Part shown: positions 34,743 to 47,146 of the stretch, one piece after another
How positions within the stretch are numbered: the stretch's first letter is position 1
How the letters are laid out: the number at the start of each line of letters is the position of its first letter
Assembly (NCBI GenBank): GCA_916700875.1
Contig: CAKAKS010000176.1
Span: 1-64,000 of the forward strand
DNA: 64,000 bases
Direction of reading: 5' to 3'
Origin: Sebastes aleutianus
Taxonomy: Eukaryota; Chordata; Actinopteri; Perciformes; Sebastidae
Program-made: the position numbers and the translations under genes
Notes under the pieces: model-generated
Databases searched by the model: none
What the model saw: only the letters and a program-made list of their open reading frames with translations
Told to the model about the DNA's origin: nothing

Positions 34743-35453
34743 AGGTACAGTGTGTAGGATTTGGCGGCATCTAGTGGTGTTATTGCAGATTGCAATCAAC
34801 TGAGTACCCATCCGCTCACTCCTCCCTTTCCTAGGCTGCAGTAACGTGTGCCATCCTTACCACAAAAACACTTTTTTAGGAGCAACAGATGGCGGCTGGC
34901 GATACCACGGTTTTGCACTCTGCGGCTCACATTACTGCAGTTTCATATGCCTGTCGGTGTGTCCTTCACGTAACGTAAAAACTGGTAATTCTCTCTCTGG
35001 AGCCAGTGTTTGGTTTGTTGGTGCGGCTGTAGCTCAGTGGGTAGAGTGGTTGTTCTATAACCGCAAGGTTGGCGGATCGAACCCTGGTTCCTACTGTCTC
35101 CATGTTGTCCATGACTTAGACACTTAACCCCAAGTTCCTCCCCAGGTGCTTTACAGCAGCTCATTGCTCCTTAGGATGGGTTAAATGCAGAGGTCAAATT
35201 TCATGTATGTACAGTATGTGACGAATCTAATAAACATTTAAGTTTATTGTCTGTTCTGGGTTACTGTAGAAACATGATGGAGCAACATGGCGGACTCTGT
35301 GAAGAGGACCCGCTCCCTCTGTAGATATGAAGGACTCATTCTAAGCTAACGAAAACAACGATTCTTAGTTTCAGGTGATTATTCACTAATGAATATTATA
35401 TTCCATTTCTGCTAATAGATCCCCTGAAATGTTACACACTGTTCCTGTAATAG
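34743..35453. mobile_element. TIR element split by a SINE
   Basis: The ends AAAGGTACAGTGTGTAGGAT and AAATGTTACACACTGTTCCT are inverted repeats. The body is interrupted by the tRNA-derived SINE at about 35027-35243. It lies in the nudt8-mfrp tail-to-tail spacer. Confidence 0.7.
35027..35243 (+). mobile_element. tRNA-derived SINE
   Basis: The head carries polymerase III boxes (TAGCTCAGTGGGTAGAGTGG as box A, GGATCGAACCC as box B). The body has CTTAACCCCAAGTTCCTCCC and 'gggttaaatgcagaggtcaa', and the element ends in 'gacgaatctaataaa'. The head lacks a good acceptor stem and extends into an unrelated tail, so it is a SINE rather than a working tRNA gene. Confidence 0.85.
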
Positions 35454-35515
35454 GTGAGATCTGTTTTCATTTTGCTTAATTGGTGTCGGAATCACACAAA
35501 AACATTAAACTTCTT

Positions 35516-35521
35516 TTTATT
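35516..35521 (-). terminator. mfrp: Poly(A) signal candidate for mfrp
   Basis: AATAAA on the minus strand, about 280 bp past the mfrp stop. Confidence 0.5.
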
Positions 35522-35798
35522 TACGTAGCTTTTCTTTTAAAATAGTTACTGTGCCGTAATTTTCTGCATGCACCACAAGCTTTACAGGCAGTAAGTAGTG
35601 TGTAATGAGGGTTGCAGTCATGCTACAACTCAAAATGCTTTCTACAACACAACTCTTGAATGCTGTGGACCTGCTGGTCTGAGTCCAGAAAATGAGTCAG
35701 TTCTGTGAAATGCAGGCCTTTCAGTCCTCTCAAACACTGCTGCAAATCTGTGTGTGATCATCTCTTCTTACTAACACAAACTACAAACTCTTGAAGCG

Positions 35799-38700
35799 TC
35801 AAGGCAGCGAGCACTCCATAGGGTCCTGTGAGTCCGGCAGGAGGTGGCAGTTGAAGGGCCAGCTGAAGGAGAAGAGATCCAGGGTATGGCTGCATTGCTG
35901 TTCGGCGGAGGAGCAGACTGAGCGGCAGGGCTGGAGGACGCCACCCTGAGGGCTGCACTGGGGCAGGAACATCCCGCACACCAGCCTCCGCAAGGGCTCG
36001 AAGCACGCCAGCTCCATCAGCACCTGGACGACAAAACGGAGAACAGGAGGAGTGGGTGCAATTTTAAATGCACAGCTGTGTAGTTGTTAAAAGAAGCTAT
36101 AGCTGTCAGTTCATGCATTGTTTGTGTGTGTTTGTGCATTTTTGAGGATTCATAAAGCAGCAACAAGAAAATATAGGTAATTCAGGTGAGTTATGAAGGT
36201 AGCTGTTACCCGGTACTGTCGCAGGAGGGTGGCAGCTTCTCTCTGATCAGCAATGGACAGCCAGATGTTTGGGAATGAGGTGAGGTTGTAGCTGAGGCCT
36301 TGACACATCTCTACCTCTATGGACTCACACGATGACGCTGAGGGCATGGAGAATATACATCTTATTTTACATTTATGTAGTCTAATAGGGCTGACCCGAA
36401 TGCTTCGAAGCTTCGACCGTTGCCATGGTATTCGACCTCAAAATCAGTATTCGAATGCTTTGCTTTTCTTGTTTTGTTTTGTTTATATACTAATATGTAA
36501 TAATAATGTATAAATCCCATAATAGCCCATGAAATAAGGAATGATCCCACAACATTATTCATCATTTATATTCAACATTTATTATTATAAGTCATTCTCA
36601 GACAGATATCGCTGTTTGTTTTGTGTGAAATGGGGCAGATGGAAACAGATAAGACACAAAAACATGTCAGCCTGCCTCGCCGCGAAGCTTCGAATAGCTT
36701 TGAATATTACTCATTGAAGCTTCGAAGTCTAAAAAATGGTAATCGGGACAGCCCTATAGTCTAATATCCAGAACATCCTGTCTGTAATAGACAAAGGAAA
36801 TGATGGTATAATTGAATTTCAATGCAGAGTTTGCTGGTGACAAACTGTTATTCTGTTAGGGTTTGTTTTCTTTCTTCTAAGAGTGATTTCAACAGCAAAA
36901 CTCTGGAAACAAAAACTATTGTATCGGTGACTCTGATCGGGGTCAGAGATAACAGCGACTCACTGAATGGAGGATAGGTGGAGTTGCCACAGCTCTGCTC
37001 ATCTGCTCCGTCAGGGCAGTCGTTCCATCCGTCACACAACCACTGCTGCTGAAGACACTCCCCTGTACTGCAGGCAAACTGGCTGGGACCACATGTCCCT
37101 TTAAATCAAGACAGAAAAACACATGAGAGGGTTATAGAAAACAGAAATTGGCAACGTAAAGAAGAGCAAACGCAGAGGTATGGGGACAGGAAGAAAGTAC
37201 TGTAATAGGAAAGAATTTGGGCCTTTAAACTACAAAGCGTCAGGTATAAACTGCCAATTTTTGAAGACTAAATAAGTCATATAGCAAGAAGGAGGCAAGG
37301 AGAAGAAAGGAAAGATGGTCTAAAGGAGGTACGATCTGAAGGAAGGAGAGGAACAAAGGAGACAGGAAGTAAACTTTGAGTATTTCAATTTCATGCTACT
37401 TTATACTATTTTACTTTTTACTGCACTTAATTTATTTGACAGCTTTAGTTACTTTGCAGATTCAGTCTATCAATGCAAAATATAAAGCACAGTCAACAAA
37501 TAAATTATGATGTAATATTATGGATTAAGGTACCCAGTAGTATATAAAGTAGTTAAAATCAGCCCCATCTTTACCAGTTAAATTGATGTACACATTTAAT
37601 GCATCACTAATTATAATCTAGTGATATAATATATATATGATTCTGAAATGTATCTACATAATGAGTACTTTTACTTTTGGTACTTTAAGTATATTTTAAT
37701 GCAAATTCTTTTGTACTTTTACCTAAGTAAGATTTTGAATGCTGGACTTTTACTTGTCACAGAGTATTTTTACTCTGTAGTATTGCTACTTTTACTCAAA
37801 TCAACAATTTCAGTACTTCTTCCACCACTGGAAATAATAAAGGCATTAGTACGTTTATTTTCTTAATAAAAGCAAGAACTCACTGCCCAGGACAGACACG
37901 GCCTGGTAAGTGGCGTTGAAGCCGCTGTCGGCCACTCCCTCATCGGCCACAAACACCACCGTCATGTGGGGACTGGAGGAGGTCAGGTCCGGAGGGAAGG
38001 TGGTGCCACAAAACCTGAGACAAAGGTAGAGGAAACAAAGAGCTGAACACTGCGGTTATATAACTGATATAAAGGAGGACACATATTTGTCCTTATTTAC
38101 CCTCAACACAGAGATTAGATTTTGTCTTCTCAACACGTCCTCACTCCCAACTCGTCAAATACCGAAGCACGGGGTACCCTTCTTGCGTTACTTTTGGACG
38201 GACCAGGGACGGCGTGTCAATATACGCTCATTACATGCATAGTGTCCTTTCAAAATAAACTTCTGTTTTCACAGGAAGTTAGGTTTAGGCAACACAACCA
38301 CTTAGTTAGGGTTAGGAAATGGTCGTGGTTGACGTTAACTTCACTGGCTAGCGACTCACGTCCACCACCAGTCCCGCCCACCTTTAGCGGATTCTCACGC
38401 TATTAATACTACGTCACTTGCTCCAACTGTCAAATAACATTGCAGACATCATATTGGAGTAAGTTGAAAGCCCAGTTCGTCACATACAGCCGCTAAATGG
38501 TGTCTCCGTGCTCCATGCTCTCTACCAAACGGCGGTATTTGACGAGTTGGGAGTGAGAATGAGTTGCTTCTTTCAGACTAGTTGAAAGAAAACATCCAAA
38601 ATACACATTTCTATTTGTGTCTGTAGATTTCTCCTAAATTCACCAAAAGTTAGCATTAGATAACAATTCATTTTCATATTTAAACATAATATTTCAGAAA

Positions 38701-41700
38701 ACTTGTGATACATAAAAAATATTTTCGTAATGTAAGTAATCAACTGGGGAAGTTTCATGGTGAGACCTATTAGTTTACCCTATTCACCTGTAGTGTCTTG
38801 CCAAATGTATGTAATATTATAATACATATCTTTAAAGGACGTTTTCTCAAAATTAGGTTTTTTTTTCTCAGACTCTGAGCCCACTTACATACACCAAACT
38901 TTCCAGTTTCATTCCTATCTATATTCTGAATGTTTTTACTGAGGGGTTTGCTCATATATCATTCATAACCTGATTTATAGAACATTTTATTCCTAAAAAC
39001 ATGCTGAAAATTGTTTATTTTATGGCATTATTTTCTGATTTATGGAGTGATAAAAAGAGATATCCAAAATCCCCCTCTGTTAAAACCTTTGATTCTAATA
39101 TGTCAACAACATGAAACAGGTACTGGTACTGTCCAGGTGGCTGAACACATCAGAGCTGGGTAGGGTCCCCCCCTGGTGGTGGGTCTCACCTTCCAAGCAC
39201 TCTTCCAGCTCCAATACTGACACCGTCGTGCACCTCCACATAGTCAAACTCGCACACATCCTGAGTCTCCAGGCTGAAGTTCCTGAAGCTCAGCGTGACG
39301 ACGTGACCCTCCTCAACAGATATATACCATATGCACAACTGACGGGAAACAGAAGAACACCAGATTAGTGACGTATAGGCCTTTGGAGTGTGTTGGTCAG
39401 TCCAAAGTGGTTAAAAATCTACCTGCTGGTGAGGGTACGGTTTGGGGTGGTTTGGACTTGACAGGTATCCATACGGCCCGGTCTTCTGCCCACCACAGTC
39501 TGTGAACAAAACAGAGTGAAAACAGTGTCCATGAGTTCACTCTTGTGTCCTTTTCAAGTGTGTTTAACTTCTGTTTCTGCTCTCACCTTTGTGTTTATGG
39601 CTGCAGTTTGCCTCGTCTGTTTGGTCGTGGCAGTTTGGATGACCGTCACACACAGACACAGGCAGCAGACAGCGACCACTGTCACACATAAACTCTTCTC
39701 TGGAGCAGCTCTCTGAGAAAACACAGTAGACACATGCACATGAATGCAAACGAGTGAAAGAGTGCTAGTATTTCCAGATGCACACACACACACTCTACTG
39801 ACTGTGTACAGGCAGTATGGCCCTGTACTGTGCAGTGAAGCCACTGCCTGCGATGCTGGCATCAGAGCGGAAGGTGACCCACACTGTGCTGCTGTTTGTG
39901 TTGATGGTTGGTGGTGCTACGTTGCCACAGAACCTGCAGGAGAGAAGAACAGACCTTTTAATATTTGAATAATCTGTTTTTTTCTCTCCATATTACAGCT
40001 TTGGAGACACCATTGGAGTCTGAACTTTGCTCTGTAAATTCCTAAAAGGATTTGTGAGCCAGTTTAGAATTTCATGAATCGTGTTACGACACTTTCCAAG
40101 AATGGAAGTAACCTAAAGGTCAAAGTTTCCACATGTGTTGAAACTTTTCCAAGAAGCCTTCAGTACCTGGAAGCACACTACTGTTATACACGGACCTTTA
40201 GCACCATCTACCAACAATTTAAGGTAATAACATGAGCCCGAGAATGTAACTTTTGGACTTAAATTCCCTTATCAATCTGGGAGAACCATGTCTTAACCCC
40301 TATTACTGAAAGTGTGGTCTTATTTTTTAATTTATATTCAATGAAGTTGATAACTTGATACAATTATTGTGTCTTATGGGTAAATATTATATTCATAAAG
40401 CCAGATTTCTTCAGTTTCTTCCCCACAAAAACCTGTTTTATATATCATTGTATGATTCTGTCCGTAAATTATTTTAAAACGAAAAAGCTTAAAAAAAATA
40501 TCTAACATCTTGAAAGCCATTATAGACAACATTGCTAGATGATTTTTTTTCTCTTTTTTGCAATATGGATTATTCACTTTTTAAGATGTTTTTTTGTTTT
40601 GTCTTTTGTGTGTAATGTGTATATTTGATTTGTATTATTAATATTATTTATTATTAAATAATTTAATATCTTCATTTATTGTTTTGCAATACGGATTATT
40701 CACCTTTTAAGATTTGTTTGTGGAGTTTTTCTTTTCTTTTTTCTTTTTAAAATCTTTATATTTAATTTATGTCAATATTATTAAATTATTTATTTATTTT
40801 TTCCCCAATACTTCCTGTACTATTGTATTATATTGTATAATGCAGTGGTTCCAAACCCCTTTTTCTATCATTGAGTAAACTGACGACCCCTGACTAAGTG
40901 ACATATTTCATGGGTATTTCATATTATATTAAATGCATAACAATAACAGTACAGAAACACTGATAAACTGTACAGTTAACCCAAATAATGAACACAATAA
41001 CTGCAGGAAGTTTATTTAAAATGAGTGATGTGGATGAATTTTTATTATTTCCTGTGATTATTGCAGCATTAGAGATGAGTTTCCTGTTATTTTTAGGAAC
41101 TTTCAATACAATTCTCTGTCTGTATTATGTATTTTTTTATTTTTGTTTATAGCAATCATTCTTACTTAGTAGGATTCCTTTTTTTACAAATTCAGTGTTT
41201 TTTTACTTCCTGATGCTTGGCCATTGTTCTATCAGCTCTTTGGTTGTTTTAACTGTGTACTCTAATGCAGGACGAGGCTGTTTAGCAGAGAGGGAAGGCT
41301 CTGTGAATATAACTTGTGTTCAGGTCTTCACCGTGCCCTTATCCTCTTAAATAATAATCCAAACTTTAAAAATAACAATTTCATTTAGTTTTCTTCACAG
41401 AAATGAATGAAATGCCGAGACATAGGCCAACTGTATATTTTTAAAAAACACCTGGCATCCCTCCGTGAAGCTTTGGCGACCCCTAGTGGGGGTCGGGACC
41501 ACCAAGTTGGTAACCAGTGTTCTAGTGTGCTGTAATATTACTGTGTTGGTAATAAAGTATGGGAAAAAAGTTGGATAATGGAAATAAACTACAATGTTCC
41601 TTTAGGGATACCATAGACTGTTTAGTTTTGCATAAATGAGACAAGCATATAGGTCAATTTGAGTTTTGAATTTCAGGTTTGTGCCATTTTCATACACTCA

Positions 41701-44700
41701 AATGTGTATTTGCCAGAATAAACATCCAAACTTTGCCTCTGCGTCAATAGTTAAGTCCACAAAACGCTTGTACAACTTGGGTTAGGTATTTTTTGTATAA
41801 ATAGGGAGTGCAAAGTTCCAGGTATTCTTACAACATAAGCTTTTAAAAGAGAGCACAAGGTATTAAAATAATGTATAGTATTAAAATAACATCTGATTAG
41901 AAACTACGCTGTTGTGTCTGGAGTGTAAACTGAGATAGCAGTGGGGGTCTGACCAACCTGGTGGCCACAGAGCTCTGTTCTATCTGCTCCCGCACCTCCA
42001 GCCAGTCAAACAGACAGGGAGACGGGCCCTCTACAGCCAGAGAGGAGACGTGGATCTGGACCAGGGAGGGGGGCGGGACTCGGATGACCCACACACACAG
42101 CAAGTTGGGGGGGTAGGAGCCAGGGTGGTTTGGAGAACTGAAACTGCCCTCTGAGTCAGTCAACACCCCTCCACAACCTGAGACAGAAATGAAAGAGCTT
42201 TTAGATAAAGATATCATTATATATTGGGTTAGGATGGACATAAATTGCACATTTTGCATATTAAATTGCAATATAAAGGTCCATTTTGCTTGAATCTCTT
42301 ACGTGTTTCAGATGGTGGGATCCTAGCGGGCTGTGGTGTGGATGTACTTTCCTGTTGACTTCTGTTGGCAGAGATTGTGGGTACAGTATGGGATGCTCCG
42401 TCTCCTGCATCCAGCTGTTCTGGAGAGCTGGTGGGCAGCAACTGATCCTCCACTGCCTGGCCCTTTATCTCTGGAAACATGACAGGGAGACGAATCAGAG
42501 AAGAGGCTCATTCTAGATAGGAAAACAGGCCAGTATTGGTAAAATCATGATACTTGAGAGCACATATAGAAACAGATATGCAATCTGCATTTATAAAATC
42601 ACTTGATCTGTAACAAGCCCTTTAAATTGATTTATTTTTCATAGTGATGACTGATCTGAGGTGCAGCAGCGACTCACGTGTGAGGATGAGGGCCAGCGCC
42701 AGTCCGAGGGCCGTTAACAGGAGCAGGGCAGCAGCAGAGATCACCACAACCCCCCAGCCGCAACCTGGACCCCGAAGACGCATCACGCACACCCCAAACA
42801 GACCCAACCCTAGACCTGAAAAACAGAGCACACGTACACATGTGAGTTTGTGACAGGTCAAAGGAGATCTTGATTGCTACCAAAGTTCAAATACTATACA
42901 TGATTTTATCTTTCTGGTTTATTTATATTTATTTGCATGTTATTCACATTTTCCCCCTTTTGTTTAACACCTAATTGGTATTAACTGAAAACAGTACCAT
43001 ATATTTATGGGTGTAAACATTTTAGTAAACTAAAGCGAAAACATGATCAAATTAAATTACACAATGGCCGTATTTTGTCCAGTTGCAAAGTCCAGTAGTT
43101 TATTTAGTAGTTTGGTATTATTATGTATGTGAGAGATGAGCATTGCTGGCATGGTGGAAAGTTTTCTCTAAGCAGTCTTCTTTAATTTTAGATTTTATAC
43201 TAGACGAGGATGAAAAACTTATTTATTCCTTTTAATGCATCTCCATTGTAATCTCCATGGTAATGTAGTTTATTTTACTTACAAAGGATTCATATTCCCT
43301 AGCTTCTTACCTTTCAAAGAAGACCAGATATGTGCATATAAGCCTCATGGTTGAGGAGCTAGTCCTGATTCATTTTGGTTATTTATTTATTTTTTTCCAA
43401 GGGAAAGGGCTCCCAGGGCTTAATAGGTTAAAGATGTTTTATAGCCCTTCCAAAAAATTTGATCAAAATCAAAACAGCAGAAGCCAAGAGAGCCAAAGAC
43501 TTTTAGTCCCTAGTATGGATGAAACTACATTTCCCATAATGCAACATTGTAGTGTCTTTCATAGGCTCTCCCTGCCTGCCATGTCTTTCAGATTATACAC
43601 CTCCGTTTTTTAATACAGGCTTTCTTTTATGCATTTAGTATCCAAGCCCAAGGTGAGATAACCCTGATGACATCACTGTGACATCATCAGGCTTATTTTC
43701 TCTTATCAACATTGGTGTATTGTGGCTAATCCTTGGTTACCATAACAACCATGTTTTACACACACATCTTTACTAGGGCTATTCTTCAAGAGAATTAAAG
43801 CCAGCAGAGTCTAAGTGATGCAATCATGTTACTAATCCAATGCACACATACACAGTCTAATACAGTTCAGGTTCAGTCACAGAAAGCAGCAAGCTGATTG
43901 GCCGACTCACCAGCTGCTGGCGGTTTGATTGGTTCGGGGGTGGACGAGGACGTCCTGAATCCCTCCACCCGCTCCTCTCGCTCCCCCTCCAGCTCAAAGG
44001 CAGGGTTGCAGAACACATTCTGCAGAGAGCAGGACAGAAAGATATGGAAATTAAACTATGCCAATCAATTAAAAAAATAACTTCATACAATTACAGACAA
44101 AAGATTTATACAAGTTCATACAAAGTGAGACTTTAAGATATCGTATTCTTACTATTTCAGTTTAATTCATAAGCAATGAAACACCTTTACTTATTTGAAC
44201 AAGCTCAGGGGTTTTGCTGCCACAGCTTTGCTTGGTCTGGTATGACCAGTAGTTTGGGGTTAGAAAACTTTAGATAGATATTAATCACTGTATAAGGGAC
44301 ATTACTTGGTCAGTTTGCTAACTTAACTTTCCGTTTATTGTCCCATTCTACTCGCTCTCTCGGTCACCTAAAGATGTATAGACCTGCAACAACTGATTTG
44401 TTGGCCACTTGAGGCAGCGGAAACAAATGGACTCATTGGGAGCATTTCTATCAAAGAACGTATATTGCCAAGAAGTGAAAGTCAATTGTTCGTTCCATTG
44501 CAGCATCAGCACCCAGCAGCAAACCTACGCTAACGCCATTTTGGACTGAAAGCGACTACCGGACGGCAGTGAAACGTCCGCCTAAAAAGTGCTGTACAAA
44601 AGTAAAACCAAATTATTTCTATTCGTTTGTCATATTCTATCGAAATGGCCTGTGTTGAACAATAAAATATATAATTATAATAAGCGTATTTGGTTAAAAA

Positions 44701-46044
44701 TTGCGGCAGCGGCTGTTGTCAAAAAAACACAGGAGTTTTGTCTCTTTGCTTCCATACTCAGGGTTTCTATTGCCTCCACATGGCGGCTCGTAGCTGTAGC
44801 TAACGGTGCTAACGGTGTTAACCTGAGGGGAACCGGAGGGTAGGTGCTACGCTTCCGCAACGGTTATCAGCTGTAACCGCTGTATGAGAGCAGTGCAGAG
44901 CGGTGGCTGTGAACTAGCCAGCGGCCAGCCCTGCTATGTCAACAAAGCATGGAGAAGCTCAGATTACTAAACACACACAGAGGGAGAGTGACTTCATTCT
45001 CTGCTCAGGTAGACATTGCTCCACTATATCTTTACATAGCAAGTATTTGTTTGCTGCTATATTAATGGTCTGAATGTCGTATAGAGAACTGTATAAGTTG
45101 ATATGGCGAACTTGGTAGCAAACCGTTGCTTATTTACGCATCAAGAAGTTGCGGAGCAACATTATCATTCATTTGGAGTTGTGTGTTTGGCCACCTGGCG
45201 AATTTGAAAAAAATATTCACTTTCAGCTTTTAGCTCTGTTTTTGGTTTCAGCCAACTCCTGAGATAAATATCCGGCTCTTTAGCTGCTAAATGCTCAACT
45301 ATCTTTAGCCGCTAGCTAGTTGCTCACTGAGTCATGTCTGCTGTTTAGTGCTGAGCAAGTGGTTTACAGTGGGATTTTACAGCTTTTTCTCTGAAAACAG
45401 TTGACTGCTGCAGCCGAAAACTACACCAGTGAACCTAAACAATTTGTGGTGGGCCGATAAGGAGCTGAAACTCACTACACAGTAAAGTTATTATACAAAT
45501 ATTGATTAGCTGCTGCCAGATAATAACTGTGAACTATACACAAATAGAACTGACATAGCAGGGTTCCATGTCCACAAGGCTTGAAATGATTTATTAAGTA
45601 ATTAAAAATGACCGAAAAAGGCGAAAGGGATGAAGAATAGTCCAAAAAATATCCAAAAAAAATTGAAACATGACTGAAAAATGTCAGAAAAATAGTCTGA
45701 ATAATATCAGAAAAATGTTAGAAATTTGTCCAAAAAATGTCTAAAAAAAGTCTGAAAATTGTCCAAAAAAAGTGCAAAAAAACACTGCCCAGTAAAAATA
45801 AAGCCAGTTATTTCGAAAAAAAAAAAGAAAAGTCAGTTTATTAGATGAACACAATGGGCTATAAATAGGGTCCAGTTTGCAATACAAGTTGACCAAACTC
45901 CTGCTAAATGTCTCAATATTTCTGACCTTTCTTTCCCACAACACACCACTTTAATTAAGCACCATCCTCCATCTCATCCTCCTCACTCACCTTATAAATA
46001 TCTGAGGAGTCTGAGTACACTGCAACTTGGCTGAGGTCAGACAT
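35799..46044 (-). CDS. mfrp: Membrane frizzled-related protein
   Basis: Thirteen coding exons: 46044-45991, 44019-43911, 42815-42678, 42470-42303, 42177-41958, 39933-39803, 39712-39587, 39499-39423, 39338-39190, 38014-37884, 37098-36964, 36337-36210, 36023-35799. Total 1791 bp, 596 aa (human about 579), fully in frame. Type II topology: a cytosolic N-terminus (MSDLSQVAVYSDSSDIYK), then a transmembrane segment (WGVVVISAAALLLLTALGLA). Next come CUB1 (CGGVLTDSEGSFSSPNHPGS), LDLa1 (CDGHPNCHDQTDEANC), CUB2 (CGGQKTGPYGYLSSPNHP), LDLa2 (CDGWNDCPDGADEQSC) and a frizzled cysteine-rich domain (CQGLSYNLTSFPN ... ECSLP). The protein acts in retinal pigment epithelium and eye growth in vertebrates; its ligand is uncertain. 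The second CUB exon is 131 bp in both CUB domains. No C1QTNF5 follows it here. Confidence 0.96.
36386..36756. mobile_element. hAT MITE with perfect 8-bp target duplication, mfrp intron 11
   Basis: The 371-bp element starts TAGGGCTGACCCGA and ends TCGGGACAGCCCTA. It is flanked on both sides by TAGTCTAA (36378-36385 and 36757-36764). The interior has palindromic GAAGCTTCGA words and no coding capacity. Confidence 0.9.
37110..37883. other. mfrp intron 10
   Basis: I see a purine-rich stretch near 37270-37380 and AT-rich DNA, with no bounded repeat. Confidence 0.4.
38127..38566. mobile_element. TIR element, mfrp intron 9
   Basis: CACTCCCAACTCGTCAAATA at the left and TATTTGACGAGTTGGGAGTG at the right are perfect inverted repeats; they sit about 420 bp apart. 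No coding capacity. Confidence 0.85.
38575..38960. repeat. Dispersed repeat family X, copy in mfrp intron 9
   Basis: It shares AAATTCACCAAAAGTT, 'gtaatcaactggggaagttt' and 'attcatttatagaacattttat'-like words with 54065-54850 and, inverted, with 57139-57385. Confidence 0.7.
39960..41900. other. mfrp intron 5
   Basis: Mostly AT-rich DNA with the hAT-like element at 40843. No exon-like segment was found on either strand. Confidence 0.5.
40843..41522. mobile_element. hAT-like MITE (CAGTGGTT termini), mfrp intron 5
   Basis: The ends CAGTGGTTCCAAACCCCTTT and 'gtcgggaccaccaagttggtaaccagtg' are imperfect inverted repeats, with the ACGACCCCTGA/GGCGACCCCTAGTGG motif near both ends. This is typical of vertebrate hAT MITEs. 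Confidence 0.75.
42900..43900. other. mfrp intron 2
   Basis: No exon or bounded repeat recognised. Confidence 0.4.
44200..45580. other. mfrp intron 1, left and middle
   Basis: It includes words typical of dispersed fish repeats ('gacctgcaacaactgatttg', 'gaggggaaccggagggtagg'), but I cannot fix element boundaries. No gene was found. Confidence 0.4.
45600..45795. repeat. Small A-rich minisatellite in mfrp intron 1
   Basis: Degenerate repeats of AAAAATGTC(T/A)GAAAAA and TCCAAAAAA. This is the reverse complement of the motif that makes up the large array at 59270-62925 in pnkp. Confidence 0.65.
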
Positions 46045-47146
46045 CTTTAGTCCGCTGTCACTCTTTCAGTGCTCCTCTTCTTGTGATAAATACGTCAGTG
46101 GTGACATCTTGAAGAGGATTGTTTCTACATGAGGAGAATGTTAAAGATGTTTTCCTGGGTTTTCTTAACATTGTTTTGCTCCTACATTAAACTTCCACTG
46201 AGGTGCAGTAAGTTTACGGCCTTCAGTCCTCCAGCGTTGCAGAGCTCTTTGTTGGATATCCATCAACGTAATCCAGATAAAAATAATACAATTTTCAAAC
46301 GCCAGTATTAAAAAATATCCAAGTTTGCTGCAATTTTTCAGCCTTTTGTCTGTGTACGCAACATCAACCTGTATTTCTCTTGTTTTTTGATGGTGTGTGA
46401 GTAGTTACAAAAGAGTTTTAGAAACTCCTTCACAGTGTTGAACAAAGCCGAGTCAGCTGAGAGGACTGAGCCCCTCGGAGGAGGAGGAGGGAGGATGGAG
46501 AAGGGGTGAGGGTGGAGGTGGAGGTGGGGGTCCCTGTTAAATCTCTATAATCCCCATAATGATCTTTTAAGCTCCTAAAATGTTTTATTCACACGCACGT
46601 TTGCATGCCTAAACCTGAGCAAGCAGGTGCACAAATACAAATACACATGAGCTCTACACAGCCTTTTAAACTCCAAAACATTGGCACAGAGACAGTCTGT
46701 TAGTAATACTTCTGGGTAATTAAGCATCTAAACAACAACAGGGCTGGTGTGAATGGTGGCTAGTAGCAACAAGTGCTAAAGAGATTGTGAGATTTGAAAT
46801 TGCATTTGCTGCCCAAAGCTGGCTCGTGTGGCATTGCAGTTGAGTGTCCTAATAGATTTTAATTTAAAAGCTTTGGAGGAGCTTTAATGAGGCTTTAAAT
46901 GTAAAAAATGTCACCAAAGACTTCACAGAATAATAAAACGAGAAGCTAGTGCAACCAAAAACAAAAGTAAGAGCTCAAATCTGTGTTCTTCCCTAAATTG
47001 CTCAATCCCTCCTTCCCTGTTTGGTGCTGCTGTGTTAATGGGTAATCGGTCATCAAATAAAGCATCTGGCTGCAGGTCGATACGGACACTCTCGCTGTGG
47101 TTTCTGTCACTCAAAGACACAAATACCACTGATACAGAGTCTAATC

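Noticed and set aside
35029..35100. A tRNA gene
   Set aside because: Boxes A and B are tRNA-like, but the acceptor stem does not pair and the sequence continues into a SINE body and tail.
34846..35127. A 93-aa open frame after nudt8
   Set aside because: It runs through the junction of a TIR element and a SINE.
34077..35798. A hidden c1qtnf5 after mfrp
   Set aside because: I looked for Gly-x-y collagen runs and gC1q landmarks on both strands and saw none.
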